Assembly (NCBI GenBank): GCA_001586965.3
Contig: LUCW03000498.1
Location: 25,001-47,500, forward strand
Length of the DNA stretch: 22,500 nucleotides
Direction of reading: 5' to 3'
DNA from: Sphaeroforma sirkka
Taxonomy: Eukaryota; Opisthokonta; Ichthyosporea; Ichthyophonida
A model generated the notes under the pieces. That model worked only from the letters and a program-made list of their open reading frames with translations, did no database searches and was not told where the DNA came from. This document shows, piece by piece, positions 18,717 to 22,500 of the stretch. Within the stretch, counting starts at the first letter, position 1; each line of letters begins with the position of its first letter. The translations under genes were made by a program, and so were the position numbers.

Positions 18717-18814
18717 TGTAAACTTCGATGGATATTTCTATGTTTTAAACTATGTTATATAAACTAAGATACAATTTAAGTCAGTTAGAATTTAGCAGTG
18801 GTAGCTTGTGTAAG
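18717..18814 (+). repeat. Left terminal inverted repeat
   Basis: 98 bases, complementary to 19370-19467 at 96 positions. Confidence 0.9.
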
Positions 18815-19369
18815 TTTTTTGTTGATGTAGATGGTGCTGAGATGAAGCGACCATTGCAATTAATGATATGTCCTTTGCGGAAACGTGCAGAAATACGGCC
18901 TCCGGTCAGTCTAAAATATCAAGATCAAATGAGATAATATATTGGTTTTTAATTGTATTTATAATAATTTAATACAAATTCTTTTTCCAATATTTCCAAA
19001 GTGTTCTAAATTCACTTTGATCGCTCCAATAGCCTAAGTATTTGGTATGACTCATTTACTTGGACCTATTTGAGACGATAGTAGATGTAGGATATTATAA
19101 ACTAGATTTTATAATCTCTGAACTACTACTTACAGGTTTTGGTCTTCCCGCCAATCTCCAAAATCCAATAAGTCTTCTTTTTTTAACTTTTCTTCAGGTG
19201 AAACTTCATTTATATTAGCCAATGTATTAACTTGACTTACGTTCTTATGTCTATCTACAGATTAGGCATGTGGTCCTGAACCGAAAGTTGTTTAATAAAA
19301 AGCAGCTAGAGGTACGTCCTGTGTGATCGAAGATATTAAGGCTCTTACCAAGAGGCAGTCCCGATCATT

Positions 19370-19467
19370 CTTACACAAGCTACCACTGTTAAATCCTAAC
19401 TGACTTAAATTGTATCTTAGTTTATATAACATAGTTTAAAACATAGAAATATCCATCGAAGTTTACA
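19370..19467 (-). repeat. Right terminal inverted repeat
   Basis: 98 bases, the inverted partner of 18717-18814. The two mismatches are close together, near 19388-19395. Confidence 0.9.
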
Positions 19468-19589
19468 AACGTAACCTTATCTTTCCCGTTATAAAAGTGC
19501 ATTTCAAACAGTGATACATCTGCTCGTAGCACAGAAAGCATTAAATTTGCGTTGACGAAGTCGCATTGTAGCCGTAGAAATTCATTGCC

Positions 19590-20690
19590 TGTACATTATT
19601 CCGAGCGAGGCAGTTTTTGCATGCCTATTGTATCCGCCGCATTTGTGACAACCTTTGTTGCGAAGCTTACTACTATCAGGTGAATGATTCTCGTTTTGGT
19701 ATGGTTCTGTGCGATCATTCCCGATGTCACGCCACATCTGATCACCCCCAAGCCCTTCTCTTCGATATTTATGGACTCGACAGTCGTTGTTAGCATGAAT
19801 GTGTTTTACTAAAATGATCATCTCCTAAGATAGTGGCGATTGTCTCTGGTGCTACAGAATTGAATTTTGGGACCTGATCCCTGAAGGTATTGAAGTAGGC
19901 TTGAGCGTTTTGTATCATATCTTCCGATGATTGGCAGCCGTATAGCATGTTTGCGTGAAGTACATCCGCTTGGCAGCTGTGAAAGTAACCAAGCCATAGG
20001 TTATGAATCAGTCCAGACCGCAGCTATAATTAAAGATTTCCATAGTTTCCATCCACTCAATGATCGATGCTGGGCCATAGTATAGTGTGCGTGCTGTAAA
20101 ATTTTTTTTTTTGCTCGTTGCGCTGTTCTGATGTAATTCTGAAACTGAGGTACAATATTAGTAGCAAAAAAAGCGCCAGTACAACCGTATTTTCATGTTC
20201 CGCCAGAACTGATTTTAAAATGACTCTCTCACTAACGTATGGGGGATTGGTGTCATACATGCCGTCCTCGATAGCATAGTCAACAACCGCCTTCATATAA
20301 AAAATCACAATGTTGTTGGCCGGAGTTCGGAACAATTGGACAATGGTCTGAACACTTGTTGTCAGTCATTTCCAAGATCATGGGCTTGGATTTTCTTTGA
20401 GACCTTATGTTTTGCGCAACTCTTTTCTGTGTCTGATAGTTTTGGAGACGGGGAAGGTGATATTGATGGCTTCCCCTTCGTCTTGAGATAAATCAGGTGC
20501 ATCGAAAAATATTCCTCAAATTTGTCTGGTGATCCAGTCTTTAGAGTATCTGGGCCCACAACATTTGGATTCCATGCCCGATAAGAATAGTTCTTCGATT
20601 TCGCCTCTAAAGTCGGTATAAAGTGGGCCGTCTTTGTTTGAGAAAGATGATTTGTCTGGTGTATAAAGCTGCAGTGTCGGTACTTTTATA
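19590..20690 (-). pseudogene. Gag-like retroelement remnant
   Basis: Read from 20690 down, overlapping frames give YSYRAWNPNVVGPDTLKTGS and FEEYFSMHLIYLKTKGKPSI. They continue with TPANNIVIFYMKAVVDYAIE, PASIIEWMETMEIFNYSCGL, SSEDMIQNAQAYFNTFRDQV, and finally NKGCHKCGGYNRHAKTA near 19640. The I-I-E-W-M-x-x-M-E segment resembles retrotransposon Gag cores. The last segment resembles a CCHC zinc knuckle (C-x2-C-x5-H) that has lost its final Cys. Frameshifts and stops make it nonfunctional. Any pol would lie below 19590, where the TIR element now sits. Confidence 0.4.
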
Positions 20691-20699
20691 ACTCAAATT

Positions 20700-21286
20700 G
20701 TTCGGTATCATCCGAGATTTTTGGGTGAGGTTAGTTTTAATAAAATCGTGCCCAAATGTCTGTGTCACATCCAGACCTTAAGTCATTTTTTTGTAATAAG
20801 AGTGAGTCAGCTTTGCGTTTGTACCACTAACATACCGCAGGGGCTATCTCACAGCATGTATTTACTGTGTGGTTAGGTATAGACCTCGTGCCATCGAATA
20901 GAGATGATGATATATAGTATATATATTTGTGCCGCATATTCGAAACTTAGGACGAGGAGTGAATGGTATATTTGGAGTACATGTTGACGTTTGTTTCTAA
21001 TTGATCTTACTGTATTGCGGAGTACAATCTATATCATTGCGTAATTGTTACTTAATATCATTGTCTCAGTGACGCGATACTATAGTTTTATACTCACGTA
21101 TCATGTTTCACTGCAAACGTAGGTATGCGTTTGTTTATCATTATCCATGTAGCATGTATTACTATAAACATGTATAAGTGTAGATTTATATTTGTATGTA
21201 AATTATGATTTACCACAAACATGTATATTCAGGTATATATTTGCTTTTACAATGTTTATGCATCATGGTTTACTACATATACATAA

Positions 21287-21290
<4 letters not shown>
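20700..21290. other. Stretch without a recognisable gene
   Basis: AT-rich sequence. Near 21115-21255, variants of tgtatattcaggtatatatttg / catgttt...tttatca recur loosely, suggesting an eroded minisatellite. Confidence 0.4.
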
Positions 21291-21367
<77 letters not shown>

Positions 21368-21465
21368 CACACACACACATACACACACATACACACACAC
21401 ACACACACAAATATACACACAAACACACACAAACACACACATACGCACACACACACACACACACA

Positions 21466-21514
<49 letters not shown>
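21284..21514. repeat. Compound (AC)n/(AT)n microsatellite
   Basis: acatacat units lead into CA runs, then TA, then interrupted CA with A insertions and variants, then CA and TA again. The open frames listed across it on either strand are simple Tyr/Ile/His/Thr or Cys/Val strings and not genes. Confidence 0.95.
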
Positions 21515-22125
21515 GGTATATGATTGTATATCAGTATTCATGCATCGTTTTTAACAACGGGTATGTATATTTAGGTACAAATTATTATATCAGTACTCAT
21601 GTTCCACGTTTTGATTATGTACATGATATCCTATGAAAGATTTCGCCACACCACCTTAGTGTGTGCGCAGATCTACACGTTCAAACTGATGAATTTGTGA
21701 ACCATCACAGCCAACCTGTGAATTTGGGACACATGCACGCACGTGTACTCAACCCATGCTCCTACCAGTATGTTCGGCATTTTGGTGCATGTTTAATACT
21801 TTACACTAGAACTAGTCCTTCATAACAACAAAGCTACGCTATCTTCCCCCACACATTCGTCGCAGTCACAGTACATATGCGGGTGCTCGACTTTCCTCAG
21901 TGCAGACCCATCCTCCTGTCCCATTGAGCCAACTACTTCGGCCGTGGATAGTGCGGTTATCGATTCCAACATCCTATTACACATTTAAGAGACAAACAAC
22001 AGTTGATATATAGCAATAATGAATAATGTTGTATAGAGTTTCGGGATACTCAATCAGGTCGGTGCAACTTCATTGAAAAGTTCTCCGAGTCTGACAGATC
22101 ACACAGAGGACTTGCCGTGTAACTA
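21515..22125. other. Stretch without a recognisable gene
   Basis: No supportable coding frame, repeat or RNA gene seen. Confidence 0.4.
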
Positions 22126-22139
22126 TGACTACATGACGG

Positions 22140-22222
22140 CTTCAAAACTATTCTTCAAGCTCAACAACAAATGTTGGATGCATATGACAATGAAGGAGTA
22201 AAGTACACTCGTACTTGTGAAA
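22140..22222 (+). CDS. Doubtful exon-like stretch
   Basis: A + strand frame reads GFKTILQAQQQMLDAYDNEG then YTRTCEK, with candidate donors at gtaaac (22224) and gtaggt or gtacat just beyond. Composition is protein-like and an ag precedes it, but there is no neighbouring exon and no recognised family. Confidence 0.2.
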
Positions 22223-22348
22223 AAGTAAACCTCATGTAGGTACATATGATTACTAAATACAAGTATGTACGTTTATACATGTAAGTATAAATTCTAATTA
22301 ATGTTTCATATCTATATGTATACACATATGTGTCTGTAGACGTATCCT

Positions 22349-22370
22349 TGATTTATATATATATATATAT

Positions 22371-22403
<33 letters not shown>
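22349..22403. repeat. (TA)n(CA)n(TA)n microsatellite
   Basis: A TA run, a short CA run and another TA run. Confidence 0.9.
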
Positions 22404-22414
22404 AATGAACATAA

Positions 22415-22500
22415 ATATATATATATAAATAAATATGAATATGAATATGAATATAAATATGAATATGAATATGAATATGAATATATATATATATATATAT
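22415..22500. repeat. (ATGAAT)n hexanucleotide and (TA)n array
   Basis: gaatat/aaatat hexamers from about 22433 to 22481, flanked by TA runs. It runs off the right edge of the window. Confidence 0.9.

Larger units (their letters stand above)
18717..19467. mobile_element. 751-bp non-autonomous element with 98-bp terminal inverted repeats
   Basis: 18717-18814 and 19370-19467 are inverted copies of exactly 98 bases differing at two positions. The ends are TGTAAACTTCG and its complement. The interior is AT-rich and carries no convincing transposase (the only open frame, 18752-18937, starts inside the left TIR). Long TIRs on a short coding-less element fit a MITE or non-autonomous MULE. No clean target-site duplication was visible next to these ends, so the true termini could differ slightly. 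Confidence 0.75.

Noticed and set aside
21192..21636. Open frames of up to 143 residues on both strands
   Set aside because: They are translations of AC/AT simple repeats (His-Thr, Tyr-Ile, Cys-Val strings).

Overview
This looks like nuclear DNA from a eukaryote, probably a protist or another lineage with intron-rich genes. The window has a multi-exon gene with GT..AG introns (donors mostly gtatgt, gtaagt or gtaggt), long TA and TG/CA microsatellites inside introns, and several layers of decayed transposable elements. No operons, Shine-Dalgarno sites, rRNA, tRNA or CRISPR array were recognised. A unicellular relative of animals is one possibility, but the sequence alone does not fix the lineage.

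Region 1 (1-5400, + strand). Seven or eight exons, joined with consistent phases, give the C-terminal part of a divergent Clp/Hsp100-type AAA+ ATPase: Walker B (FLDEV), a sensor-1-like strand, the small C-terminal domain with a GAR-like sensor-2 helix, and then an unfamiliar C-terminal extension ending at 4632. The Walker A exon lies left of the window. Introns are 234-794 nt and full of microsatellites. Exon 7 needs either a 46-nt intron or a frameshift. The gene's 3' end and the sequence just beyond it carry stacked short tandem duplications (24, 45, 63 and 33 bp).

Region 2 (5381-11155, - strand). A decayed Mutator-like (MULE) transposase gene. Reading from 11155 downward there is an N-terminal region, a Cys/Trp/His zinc-finger-like exon, and a MULE transposase core (TFLK box, D-NNQ-P-AW box, ITDKG box, C-x2-H box). 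The exons are joined by compact introns (mostly about 107-177 nt) with good splice sites, but premature stops and frameshifts interrupt them. Beyond the core the strand stays coding-like down to 5381, with further stops, and no family was recognised there.

Region 3 (11160-20900). A graveyard of retroelements. It includes a weak RT/RNase H-like scrap on the - strand (12.6-13.0 kb), an array of a TAAATGTACAT motif, an old LTR element (about 13.43-17.95 kb) with diverged LTRs and a gag/protease-like + strand frame, a 35-bp tandem array, a young 751-bp element with 98-bp near-perfect terminal inverted repeats (18717-19467), and a - strand Gag-like remnant with a damaged zinc knuckle (19.6-20.7 kb).

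Region 4 (20900-22500). AT-rich sequence with AC/AT microsatellites and at most one doubtful exon-like stretch.

Only the Clp-like gene looks like a working host gene. The rest is mostly mobile-element debris.
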